Assembly: GCF_963675165.1 (NCBI RefSeq)
Contig: NC_087393.1
Coordinates: 1,548,502-1,612,501 of the forward strand
Source of the DNA: Halichondria panicea
Taxonomy: Eukaryota; Porifera; Demospongiae; Suberitida; Halichondriidae
Direction: 5' to 3'
DNA: 64,000 nt
The notes below the pieces were generated by a model. That model saw nothing but the letters and a program-made list of their open reading frames with translations, was not told the origin of the DNA and made no database searches. The first letter of the stretch is position 1. The number at the start of each line of letters is the position of its first letter. Positions 35,389 through 45,639 of this stretch are shown in pieces. The translations under genes and the position numbers were made by a program.

Positions 35389-38024
35389 GCATGTGTTGTG
35401 CAGAATTTGACTAATAGCTACTGAGGATTAAATTATTATTATAATCTATATAAGTCATTAACAGATAATTATATAGGTGGAGCCATCTGAAGTAACAATA
35501 CAATCATTTTTTCAGTAGCTAGATCTAGATCTAGTGCTGCTAAAGTCAATATTAAAATGTACTCTATTTATCTTAAAAGCACCATCACATGCCCAGGATC
35601 TCTTTGCCCCAGGCTACAATAGTGTCAGTGTCCACCACATTGCTCACAGTGGATCCAATGTCATAGCCCATGCTCTGAAACTCGGCCAGCGAGAAGTTTT
35701 TGTTTTTACACTTGATATAAATGTCTTTGTTTGGGGTGTAAAACTTGTTGTTTGATGTAAATGGAACTATTCCTTTTAGTGACTTGTCAGGATCGCAACT
35801 TACGAAATCATAAACGTTCGGATTTCCAATGATGCAGGAATTGTTAGACCACATCTCACCCCAGCCAAGAATATCAATTGAGGCACCGTTACTTAAAGCA
35901 CAGAAGATAGTTTTTCCAATACTTTCCTTCACTAAGCTGTGCACCGCATCAGGATAAATATATAAGTTGTACTTGACCACTTTTGTGCGTCCAAAGTGGC
36001 TTTTGGAACCTCCATAAATGAGAAAATTGTATGTGTCGTAATAGTAGCAAGAGCCATCGTCATGATCTATTGGGAAAGTGGAGTGATAGTTATTTATGAG
36101 AAAGTTCTGTGTCAGATTAGTAGTGGCTGGTTGTAGAGACGGAGTCATTCCATCCTTCACCTTTGTGAGATATGGTTGTCTGTCCCACGAGTTAAATGGT
36201 CCATGATCGCCAGTCTCGCGAACCATGTTGAAACCCAGGTTATGAACTACATTGTGACCTCCTCCAAATCCATCATTAAAATTAATACCAGCTCGAGGTC
36301 CATTGAAGAACACATTGTTAGAGAAAGTAGTTTGAGCGGTGAGAGCCTGAATGTATGCTGAAGTTTGCTTGCCGAATATTCCAATCTCTCGCATCACATT
36401 GTTGGCAATAACATTTCCACGAGGTTGGTTGCCATTTGTTCCATCGATTAATTGTGTTGAGCCAACCGAAGCAATTGCGCTGTCACCTGTGAGAAAAAAT
36501 TCATTATTTTTAATGCTAGTGTTCCTCATGTAGTTGCTAAGAAAAATGCCATTTCCACCAGGTGAGTCAAACCGACAGCTGTGAATTGTTAGACCCTCAA
36601 CACCTTCTGCAAACACAGCCCCTCCTCTGTGAATGGACCAGTCTCCTCCGCTGGGAACCTCGTACAAATCTAAATACGTCAGTTGAGTGTGAGCAAATGT
36701 AATGTTCATAAAAGCAATGTTGTAAACGGGCGAGTCCATTGATCCTTGTACATTGAATAGCCTCTTGAGTACAGTTCCGACACCACTAGTAGGCAAAGTG
36801 CTGTTTGGATAAAGGTAGAGTTTCATTTCCGTTTCATTGTAAAACCATTCTCCAGGAGCGTCTAACTCTTCGAAAATGTTTTCCACATACCATTCAGCAC
36901 CTGTTAAACATCCTCTGGCCTCTTGATAACCACCATAGTTAAACTGAATCTCTCGCTTGGTGTTGTCTCTTCCCTTCACTGCAAACTGCCAGTTTCCCCA
37001 ATGTTTACAGTGAAACGCATGAACTACTCCTGTTTCTGGATGTGTCCATGTGCGATTAATGAATCCTTCCTGAGCAGAATAAACCAGCCCTGTTGAGATG
37101 ATGTATATTGAACCACCCCCTCCAGTAGGATGCGTTGTACCCCAGTAAGATTGTGGGGGATTAAAAACAGCCACGGGCCCACCAATCCCGATCTGAAACT
37201 GTGGGAAATGTGTTCCATTTCTTTCTGGACTTTCAATATGTATCTCTTCAGATTTCCCTTTGTTTTGTGGTGGCATCCAGGAATCAGCTTTGGATACGTA
37301 GCCAGTCGGGTTCGTGTGGAGACCCATGGTTTCTGGGTTGCCATCAGGATATCGAGCACGCACAGCTCTTCGTCCATTTATGAATAACGAGGTGAAAGGA
37401 ATCGGGGCTTGCTTGCTGAGGTCTGCCACCATTATGTTGAGTTTCTTGCCACTGATACAACCTTGATCTGTTGTAGGTACCCATAGTCCATCAGCTCTGA
37501 AGTAGCACATGTTAGCAAAGGCTCCTGTTGAAGGCCCATGCCATGTGTAGGCAAAGCAAGTGTTTTCCTGGGCACACGCTTCCTGGCACTCGTCAGAACT
37601 GTTCATACTGCTAACAAATGTTGCCATGTAACTACTGTCACCCGGATTTAATACTGCCCCATTGATAGCATTTATTCCGTTCATCTGTGGTTCCATTCTG
37701 TGTACATATTGGTTCCACTGGAAAGTGTATTGTTTTCCTCCACTTATGAGTGTTGGCTTCGATTTATCTCCTTGAATGGTAAGGTGGCTATCATCATGTC
37801 CTAGATCAAGTGTATCAGTTAGGTAGTAATCTCCGGGGGCCAGTATAATCATTCCTTCGTCTGTCAGCTTGGTCTTTTGACCTCGATACAAGTCGACAGC
37901 ATGGTAAACAGTTTTCACTGGTTTGTCAGAAGTTCCAGGGTTGTTGTCATCTCCACTGTTAGAGTCAACATAAACAGTAATGTCAGGATTGCTACTTTTC
38001 AGAGCTTTATTTTCAGACAGGAGA

Positions 38025-38037
38025 CATTGCCAGCAAT
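38025..38037 (+). repeat. Element 1 left terminal inverted repeat
   Basis: CATTGCCAGCAAT, matched in inverse at 44734-44746. Beyond 13 bp the two ends diverge, although TTGGACAC/CTGGACAC recurs about 20-30 bp in. Confidence 0.85.
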
Positions 38038-38280
38038 TGCCATTGTATTTTGGACACTATTGTTCTAGCATCCTGTCTAAATATTTGTTCTATTTATATG
38101 AAAATTCAAATATTACTCAATCATTTTAACTACTGCGGAAATAAATGCTACTATAGACTATTGTAGTGCGTGCGCAAGATCTTCGCTGAACTAGCTACGT
38201 TCACTGCACTGGTGCTGGTGAGTAATATTATTGTTTACCTGTTGGTTGAGCTCATGTAGACTTCTGTGGTAGATTCTATC

Positions 38281-38416
38281 CTGTGGCAGATCTCTCTAGT
38301 CACTGTTACAGGCCGGTACAAGTAATAACAAAATACTGAGCATGCAGTACTGCCAGCTCAGTATTTTGTTATTACTTTTACCGGCCTGTAACAGTGACTA
38401 GAGAGATCTACCACAG
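38281..38416. repeat. Near-perfect 136-bp palindrome in element 1
   Basis: Arms of about 58 bp, including CTCTCTAGTCACTGTTACAG, GGCCGGTA and AATAACAAAATACTGAG, around a loop of about 17 nt. It lies between the left terminus and the first gene. It may be a nested MITE or a structural site of the element. Confidence 0.75.
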
Positions 38417-38486
38417 TAAATAATTATATAGAACAGTACAGTATAGTAGTCAGTTCTCAGTCATATTCTTCTCAGTCCTGTTCTAG

Positions 38487-38864
38487 TTACAACACTTTTA
38501 CTAAATTAAATTTAACTTTCTTTCTTGGCTCTTTGTTGTCCGCTTCTTTTGTGCTTTCTTCTTTTGTTTTTTTGGCTCTAAATCCTAGCAACGTGTAGTC
38601 TGGATTTAAAACTTCTGACACCTGGACATCGTATGTTTGGCTGAGCCTCACAACTTTCTTTAAATAGTTCTGGGCCTTTTTCTGAGACCCCATCGGAAAA
38701 TAATGTGTTCCAGTATCATCTGCTGTTGTAAAATAAAATTGTTTTCCCTCAGTTCCCATCTTTACTAGCGACCCAATAGGAAAGGAGTTCCTGTGGTGCC
38801 TGATCTCTCGTAAGTCGGAGTCGATGTAGTACGGGTACGGGTGGAAGTGGCAGCAATTTCCCAT
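38487..38864 (-). CDS. Unknown small basic-tailed protein of element 1
   Basis: About 125 aa from the ATG at 38864 (MGNCCHFHPYPYYIDSDLRE); the same frame stays open upstream to an ATG at 39014. The later start is preferred because the upstream codons look like leader, and it leaves about 165 bp to the divergent chromodomain gene for a shared promoter. The C-terminus is strongly charged (KKTKEESTKEADNKEPRKKV). A central YFTTADDTGTHYFPMGSQKK has the look of a small beta-rich domain. I recognise no family. It has no stops and sits inside the transposon, so it is probably a real passenger gene. Confidence 0.55.
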   Translation of the reverse strand: MGNCCHFHPYPYYIDSDLREIRHHRNSFPIGSLVKMGTEGKQFYFTTADDTGTHYFPMGSQKKAQNYLKKVVRLSQTYDVQVSEVLNPDYTLLGFRAKKTKEESTKEADNKEPRKKVKFNLVKVL

Positions 38865-39029
38865 CTCAATTCTTTCTCTGTTCTTTTTTGTATAGTAATT
38901 TACTGATTCACATGACAGTAATAGCATGCAATCAATGGTAGTAAAGTGTGTCAAATGAATAGAGATAAAATCTTTATGGTCACTAATTATTAATCTTCCA
39001 GCAGACCTGTTCATGCAGATCGACCTGTT

Positions 39030-39854
39030 ATGGACTCGTCAAAGAGGCAACGACCTGAGAAAGGATACTATTCCTACCTCCATAATATAAGCTCGGCTGA
39101 CATGGACTTATCTAGCATGCGGGAAGCACGAGATGTGAGAACCACTCTGAGCTGTAAGTCTGATGACAGTCTGCCAGAAGGGGTCTTCCTTGTTGAGAGG
39201 ATAATTCATCATCGACTAACTAAGGTACGTAACATTTTATGATATATAGCCCTATACGATTGATTCTATTTCTAGGGGAAAACGGAGTATTTGGTAAAGT
39301 GGGCTGGTTACTCATTGGAACAGTCTTCATGGGTCGCTAAGGAAGATGTGACTATCTCTACTATCCAGTAAGATTATTAAGTATGGCATGGCAGTGCACT
39401 GTGTATTACTATAATTATATCTGCACATTTCCCCCCTTTCAGATCATACAATACACCACAAGCACCACATACCGAGCTTATAAGCGACGCAACAAGAAGA
39501 TTTGTTCTGTCCATTCAATGTAGTTTAAATTTAGGTACTGTAAAATCCTGTAATTTAACTATAGATTTCCGGCTAGATGTATTTCGTTACCTATTTAAAG
39601 ATCGAGGAACCCAAATGACCCGCGGAAAGCTCCAACTTCAACAAACTGATTTTAACGATGAATATTTTATAGGTAGTTGGTATATTTTGTATGATAGATA
39701 TGGCAATGGCTGCACAGTAGATTTTCCTATTGTAGTATGTCCTAGAATTAAGTATGGACCGAAAACATATAGAAATAGCAATGGTGAAATGTTAGAGTCA
39801 CCTAGACTACTATCTGAAATTGTATGTGTAAATCTGGTGAAAAAACGTTGTTGA
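39030..39854 (+). CDS. Chromodomain protein carried by element 1
   Basis: Three exons: 39030-39224, 39276-39367 and 39443-39854, giving 232 aa. A chromodomain spans about residues 58-97: FLVERIIHHRLTK, then TEYLVKWAGYSLEQSSWVA, with the aromatic positions and the KWxGY and SxW signatures of the fold. Chromodomains bind methylated histone tails. In mobile elements (chromoviruses, some integrases) they guide insertion to chromatin marks. The remaining about 135 residues (LDVFRYLFKDRG, FIGSWYILYDRYGNGCTVDF) have no domain I recognise. Split across an intron within the chromodomain. Likely role in target choice or silencing of the element; this is inference. Confidence 0.75.
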
Positions 39855-40142
39855 TCATTGTTAATTGTTAATTGTTAATGCATGCATGGCCCAACCTGAG
39901 CAGCCAATACGCACTATGTGACTCATAACTAACTGCTTCAGGCCAATTCTCTACCATAATGCTTTTAATGACTCTCAAACAAATGGCTGGGTCAACACGC
40001 ATCCCGACTTACAGCTAACCTTGTCAGCCTTCCATTAGAGAGCACGGATTTGCCTACAATTATACATAGACTATGTCATAGTTAAAGCTAGCACCAGATT
40101 TAAACATGAACGAATGAATGTAAGACATAATTAGTCACATAG

Positions 40143-41269
40143 TCATTCAACATTAAGAGAAATGGTTTCTAAGCTAGGACGGTCATGAGCATGATAAGAA
40201 AGACATTCCTTAATTACATGGGCAAGTTCAGTTGACTTAATTACAATGGAGTTCATCTTCTTCATTATTCTACCTAATGAGTATATATCGCTCTGTGTGC
40301 TCTGTAAAACAAGCCCATCGCGGAGGTCTGGAGCTACTTGAGTGTGTTCTTTTATGTAAATAACTTTCTGTTCCTCGGTCAGGCAGTACTTCTTAGCATG
40401 CTTTTCTTTACATGCCTTTCCAAAATCCACAATACATGGCCGGATACATTCTAACAAAGTAGTCCCTAATACTACGTTGTCTACTTTAAGATCATTGTGA
40501 AGAATACTCAGCTTGTGCATGTATGATAGACCATCACAAATTTGGATCAGTATTTGCATCCATGTCTTAGGGCTTAATTTAATTTCGTTAGTCGAATACA
40601 AGGCAGAATATAATGAAACTTGTTGCTGCTTCACGCTTACATTAGACATTACTAAAGCTCTCCTGGTGGAACAAATACCAAAACAGTGTGGTATATAAGG
40701 GCTGGAATTTAATGTAAGTAATATACTGGCTTCATGCCTAATCGATTCGATTGAGGAGTCGGAAGTAAATGTTTTGACACAGACGTCAAAACACTCTTTA
40801 AAAATCATACGAGAGCATGTTCCAAACCGACCATTTCCTATATGAACATCACCACCCCCATCTGCTAAACATTTCTCACTTATCTCTGGAACTACAGTAA
40901 CTCCTCGCATAATATCAGCATTCGTACACATTCTTGGAGTTGCCTTGGGTAGACTGATTGCACTCGTCTTCATGGCTGCTGTTAGTAACTTTAGTGGTCG
41001 TTGGTGACTGCAGGATGTTCCCAGAGTTCCTGTCCGTAATTGCTTAGCTCGATACACGTTGAGTTCCCTGTATGAACAATATTATTTACTGGCTGTTAAT
41101 CAGCAACTTACAGTTTATAATCTATTGCCTTCTTCTTCCAATTCTGAACATTTTTCTCGGCACATTCAAGGCTCTTCTTCTCCATACACAGCTGCTTGCC
41201 AATTTTGTCAACTCTAGCTTTTCGATTGAGCCTCTTGAGCTTGGATCTTGAGAATGTCTGGTCAGCCAT
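40143..41269 (-). CDS. Protein kinase carried by element 1
   Basis: Two exons on the minus strand, 41269-41112 and 41067-40143, giving 360 aa. A basic, coiled-coil-prone N-terminus (KLKRLNRKARVDKIGKQL) precedes a complete kinase domain: glycine loop GNGRFG (about 130-135), ATP-binding lysine VCVKTF (Lys151), helix-C glutamate RHEA (Glu165), catalytic loop LHNDLKVDN (Asp245, HND in place of HRD), metal-binding DFG (Asp267), activation-segment end VAPDL and SDIYSLG. Every catalytic residue is present, so it should be active. The HNDLK/VDFGKA signature resembles multi-copy kinases I know from cnidarian and other aquatic invertebrate genomes. It is divergent from, and 214 bp away from, the transposase gene. 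Confidence 0.85.
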
Positions 41270-41483
41270 TTTGTAATAAGTCTAAGAGAACCAGAGGTCG
41301 CAAAATACCCGCCATAATGCATCTGAGAAGTGTTATCATGCTATTGAATGAGTACTGTGGTTAATTTAGTGGGTGATAACACCGCAGCCTATTCACCCGC
41401 CCACTCATATTGACATGGCTAATTAATTTTGTTACATAACAGCTCAAGGGACCTTTTGTTCCATTATCCCGGGCCTCCTAGCT
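41270..41483. promoter_or_regulatory. Putative bidirectional promoter, kinase and transposase
   Basis: 214 bp separate the two start codons, so both genes must be driven from here. No clear TATA box is visible. Confidence 0.45.
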
Positions 41484-44063
41484 ATGGCAGTAAACAAGCA
41501 GTCCAGAAGAGCAGAGAGCCTGTCCATCACCATCTCAAATTCAGCAAAGAAGTACTCTGACTTCAGCCACACAGAACCACAAGTACAGCCAAACTTCTCT
41601 CTCTCTATTCCTATCGAGTTGCTGCATCATTGGTACATGAACAAGAAGGCAGAAGAGACATTCATTAGCTTAGTTAATAGCATGGTAACAATAGTTAAAC
41701 TAGCACAAAGCGATCGTCTGGAGAAAAGGCTTGCAGAACAAGCTAGCAAGGTAGCAAGAAGGATACGGGGGCTAAAAGGAAGAAGGAGGTATGCCGTACT
41801 TGCTGGAGAATACAACCTCTTCGTGCTTGATGGAGAAGCAGAATCGTATTCTGAAATTGAGCAGCAACTATCCACTGAATCTCCACAGCCAACAACAATC
41901 CCCGAAACAAGTAGACCTACCACAGCACACATCAACAAAGGCAAAAAAGTTCACGAGGTATCACCACGACAGGTAAAACGAAAGCTAGCACACTGTAAGA
42001 GCTCTGCAGAGCAAGCGCTTTGGTTTTGTGAATCATTCGGTCTTCAGCCAGAATCTTTAGAGCTACGCAAACAGACAGGATCTCCCATCAAATTCAATTT
42101 TTTATCTAGCCCATCTCACAAGCCACAACATCAAACGCCAGCTCTTTCACCAAACGATTCTGCGAGGGTACAGCAAGCTCTTTATGTACTTGACAGGTTT
42201 GCTGTGAGTGACGAAGCTTATCATGAATTGAGCGTCGCATCTGATTTACCACCACTGTACCGAATCAAGGATGCTCGCCTCTCAATTAACAACTCTCTCG
42301 ACATCCGACATCTCGAAGGTCCTTATCCTGGTGCTTATAGACCACCGAAAGCTGCAATCCAGGAAGAGCTAGCTAAGATCGTAAGTAAAGAAGAAATTAT
42401 ACATTATTATTATGGATTATTATTTTAGGTTCATTCAGGGAAAGCTATCACCCAACCAGTAAAAGTAAAACTCAGTGGTGACGGAGCCAGATTCACAAGA
42501 TCATCCAATATCATACTTCTCTCATTTGCATTTCCAGAAATTCAAGACAATGTTTTATCAGGCATGGGTAAGCTTAACAATAAAAATATTAAACGAGAAA
42601 GTGGTGAAAATATTTTTATATTGACATTCATACAGGCAATCATACTTTTGCTGGCCTAAAAGCCGAAGAGTCGTATGAAACAATTAGTTCAGGACTATCT
42701 GAGGTATTGAAGGAGTTGAACGACATCATTTCACACCCACTACTCACTGTTGATGAAACAGAGTACCGCCTTGAGTTTTTCCTGGGTAGTGATTACAAGG
42801 TGAGAATGTATAGTTAATTACTGACTATAAAAATTGCATTATTAGTTTCTTTTACTGAGTATGGGCCTCAACAAAGCAACCTCTATGTACGCTTGTGTCT
42901 GGTGTACCATCAAGAAGGATGAAAGGTATATCTATAATTATTATATGCTTAAACCTAGCTTCCCCATTTGCCGCTATAGGTGGGATATGTCAAAGGATAG
43001 GGCTGACTACACCGTAACAAATGCAAGAACATTGAGTTCCCTACAAGCAAAAGGCGCACTTCCCAGCAGTAAACCAGCAAGTGTACGACTAGGATCAATT
43101 ACAACACCACTACTGAACATAGAGCCAGACCATATAATACCCGATGAGCTACACCTACTCCTACGTATAGCTGACGTTTTAACAAGAAATCTCATTCTAG
43201 AGATAGTGGCATCTGCTAAACAAGACAGACAAGGAAACGCACATATACTCACTCACCTACAAACACTACAGACGATCGTTAAAGACTGTGGTATCACGTT
43301 CAGGGTATGGGAAGCAAGGGGTCCAGATGGCAAAGCTTCTGGACATTACGAATGGACATCACTGCAGGGGAACGACACCAAGAAGTTTCTGGAACGTCTC
43401 CCAGTGAGGTTTGCTGACCTACTGAAGGAAGAAATTCAAGCTAAAATGGCCCAACTTTGGACAGTGAGTACTAATTAAATTTCCCTTCGCATTTTACAAA
43501 CATAATTATTTATATGGTCTGGCTCTATAGGAATTTCTCTCTGTGTATAAGATGGTTTCTAGCTGGACTCCACCTCCCAGTGAAGTGGTTGAGCAAAAGG
43601 TATAGTGTTAGTTTACTAGTAGGGAGAACCATTGTATCTAATTTACTATAATCTATCATGATAGGCGAAAGACTGGATAAGGCTTTTCTTGAGCTTGAAG
43701 CACAAGTGTCAAGGGTTTCAGGAAAAGAATATTACGCCCTATATGCACACACTGGTCTTTCACTTCCCTTACTTTATTTCAAAATACGGAAATGTCAAGA
43801 TGTTTAGTGGACAAGGTGAGTTCGAGTGTAAAGAGATAACATTTTAATCACCTTTTTCTCTAGGGGTGGAGAAAAATAATGATGACGCCAAGAGACACTA
43901 CTTCTCCAGTAATCTGCATGACCCAGTGGGGGAGGTTCTGAAAGCTGAAGCGAGAATAGACGAGACATCACAATTTAAGCGAAAGAAACGAAAGTACATA
44001 CGAAAAACTCCATTAGATTTAGTAGACATGAACAAACAGCCACGACTTGACTCTGAATCATGA
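41484..44063 (+). CDS. Transposase-like protein with RNase H-fold motifs (element 1)
   Basis: Eight exons, approximately 41484-42380, 42428-42567, 42638-42799, 42847-42926, 42980-43463, 43532-43600, 43666-43816 and 43865-44063, join in frame to about 726 aa. After a low-complexity N-terminus, exon 2 has KLSGDGARF, exon 3 ends FFLGSDYK, exon 4 has a knuckle-like YACVWCTIKKDER, and exon 5 has IIPDELHLLLRI. The order SGDG, GSDYK, CxWC, DELH is what I know from an unnamed protein family widespread in cnidarians, sponges and hydrozoans. The three aspartates fit a DDE-type catalytic core. Exons 7-8 (NITPYMHTLVFHFPYF, GQGVEKNNDDAK) match the family C-terminus, which ends in a basic KRKKRKYIRK tail. 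Confidence 0.75.
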
Positions 44064-44733
44064 TTAATTCTACCCAACATAATAATATAGTATACTATAT
44101 ATCCTGATAGATTGTACACATTTACTATCTTCAAGTAAATGACTGCTAGCCTATACTTACTTGCAGCCATATACACTCACTTTACATTGCTGGTACATTG
44201 CGATTAATGGGGAATTCCCCAAATTAGTGGCTCTACGCAGCTCTTGGGTATGTGTAGATAATGCGATACGTCATTGATAATTGTGGATTTTTTGACAAAA
44301 CTGGACACATTTTGGAACCGCTTAGTCCACTTTATATCGAGCAGCAGCCGCTTTAAGCAGCAGAGTAGGCCGTATATTTTTGCTGGCAATCGGCAAAAAT
44401 GAAAATATATGTGTAAGAATGCCGCAAATCAAACACAAAAATACAAAATAATCAAATTTTACAATACAATACACAAGACAAGCGCTGAAACATTGATCAA
44501 CAAAAGCAGTTAGGGAACTTATACAAGCTGGCTGGCTAGCTTCTTGTGGGATTCCAAGGTTAGCTAAGGTGTATTTCTTCTTCTTTGTATCGGCAAATCA
44601 ACTGAAAGTAGCTCCCTACAAGGGAAAAAGGGAAGCATAGCCTTTGGTCTCATAAGAACACATATAAAATCATACCGTAATATACAGAAAATTACTAACT
44701 GATTTACTGACATATTTTAATTGGTGTCCAGTC
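44064..44733. other. Element 1 right end, no gene
   Basis: No coding region recognised between the transposase stop and the right terminal repeat. AT-rich, possible 3' UTR and subterminal sequence. Confidence 0.6.
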
Positions 44734-44746
44734 ATTGCTGGCAATG
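44734..44746 (-). repeat. Element 1 right terminal inverted repeat
   Basis: ATTGCTGGCAATG, inverse of the left end at 38025. Confidence 0.85.
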
Positions 44747-45289
44747 GGTTTTTTGGAGCTTTTTGGAACTGGTGGAATGTTACAAGCTGCTAATTGCAGT
44801 GCATCGTAGGCGTAATGTACTTGACTGTTTGGCTGCAAAAAAATTCATAAATGTTCTGACTTTCTGGAGAGAGTAGGATAGTATAGACTAATTAAGTTAT
44901 TATTATGGTAAATGGTGGAGCTCATCATCTATATACTGGTTATAAAATACTCAGATCTATCTACCACAAATGTGAAATACACCTTAGTCTAACCTTAATC
45001 CAATATAGCTACCTAGATCTAGTTAGATCTGTACCTGTTCAGTTAGAAGTTGGTTGGCAAAGTCCCAAGCCAGCTCCTTGACGGCACAGTCGAGCTTTGG
45101 GTCCACATTGACAGGCTTAGCACTGGCTCTCGGTAGAGGGGAGCCACCAGAGCCTGTACACTGCACCTCTTGCAAGGCAAAGAGTAAGCTGCACACAATA
45201 AGTAGATTTAGTTTCATGCTTTGCAATAGTGGCTGCAGAGACTGTATCCAGAGCTAGCTGCATCTAGATTCATTAGACTATCATGTGAC

Positions 45290-45309
45290 TGGAAAAGAGG
45301 GGTGGGGCT
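45290..45309 (-). promoter_or_regulatory. CACCC-box-like motif upstream of copy D
   Basis: AGCCCCACCCCTCTTTTCCA on the coding strand, 73 bp before the ATG; its flanks are almost identical to those of copy C. Confidence 0.5.
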
Positions 45310-45340
45310 GCATGTGTTGTGCAGAATTTGACTAATTAGC

Positions 45341-45455
45341 GAGTTATTACACTTTCCAGATTGGTGGCAATGGACTCTGATGAATGGACCAACGGTAGAT
45401 TACGTCATGAGGAGGCTGAGAGCCTGCAGGGTGGGTGGGGCTCACACACACAAGC
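45341..45455 (+). repeat. Element 2 left terminal inverted repeat
   Basis: Starts GAGTTATTACACTTTCCAGA and includes GGCAATGGACTCTGAT, ATGGACCAACGGTAGATTAC and GGTGGGTGGGGCTCACACA; all recur in inverse at 55562-55676. Confidence 0.85.
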
Positions 45456-45639
45456 CCCATGCAGTATGCACACGTACACAGTACAGTGCTAGACGCTCAA
45501 GTATCCACTGCAGCATATCGCATGTAGACTAGATCTACTGTTGATTGAAGCATAGATAGTAGAAGAAGTAAGGGAGTAGTCTCTCGAAACATGTCTGTCG
45601 ATTCCTCTACTATATATCTATAATTGAAGCAACAATTTA

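Larger units (their letters stand above)
38025..44746. mobile_element. Element 1: 6.7-kb multi-gene DNA transposon inside beta-helix copy D
   Basis: 6722 bp. Ends are CATTGCCAGCAAT at 38025-38037 and its reverse complement at 44734-44746. Sister copies A-C and E give the empty site: flanks ...GACAGGAGA and GGTTTTTTGG... join with nothing lost and no target-site duplication. Inside are four open genes in two divergent pairs: unknown (38487-38864, minus) with chromodomain (39030-39854, plus), and kinase (40143-41269, minus) with transposase-like (41484-44063, plus). All four frames are intact. A 136-bp palindrome lies near the left end. The transposase has RNase H-like landmarks, so DDE-type transposition is likely. 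I do not recognise a named superfamily with this gene set. Confidence 0.85.
35585..45217 (-). pseudogene. Beta-helix copy D, split by transposon element 1
   Basis: Exon 1 is 45217-45035. Exon 2 begins at 44832, runs 86 bp to 44747, is broken by the 6722-bp element 1, and resumes at 38024-35585. Taking the element out restores the exact sister-copy sequence with no base gained or lost, in the run of codons for KKPLLSENK. The remaining frame has no stops, so the insertion is the only evident lesion and may be recent. The 5' part and upstream flank are nearly identical to copy C. The 3' part follows B/E (KSHFGRTKVV, ILGWGEMWSN), with C-like patches inside (WNQYVHRMEP, NYMRNTSIKNNEF). Unless the insert is spliced or excised, no full protein can be made. 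Confidence 0.85.

Noticed and set aside
38025-44746. Helitron or retroelement
   Set aside because: Matching inverted ends, absence of reverse transcriptase or Rep/helicase motifs, spliced genes and an RNase H-like transposase argue for a DDE-type DNA transposon.
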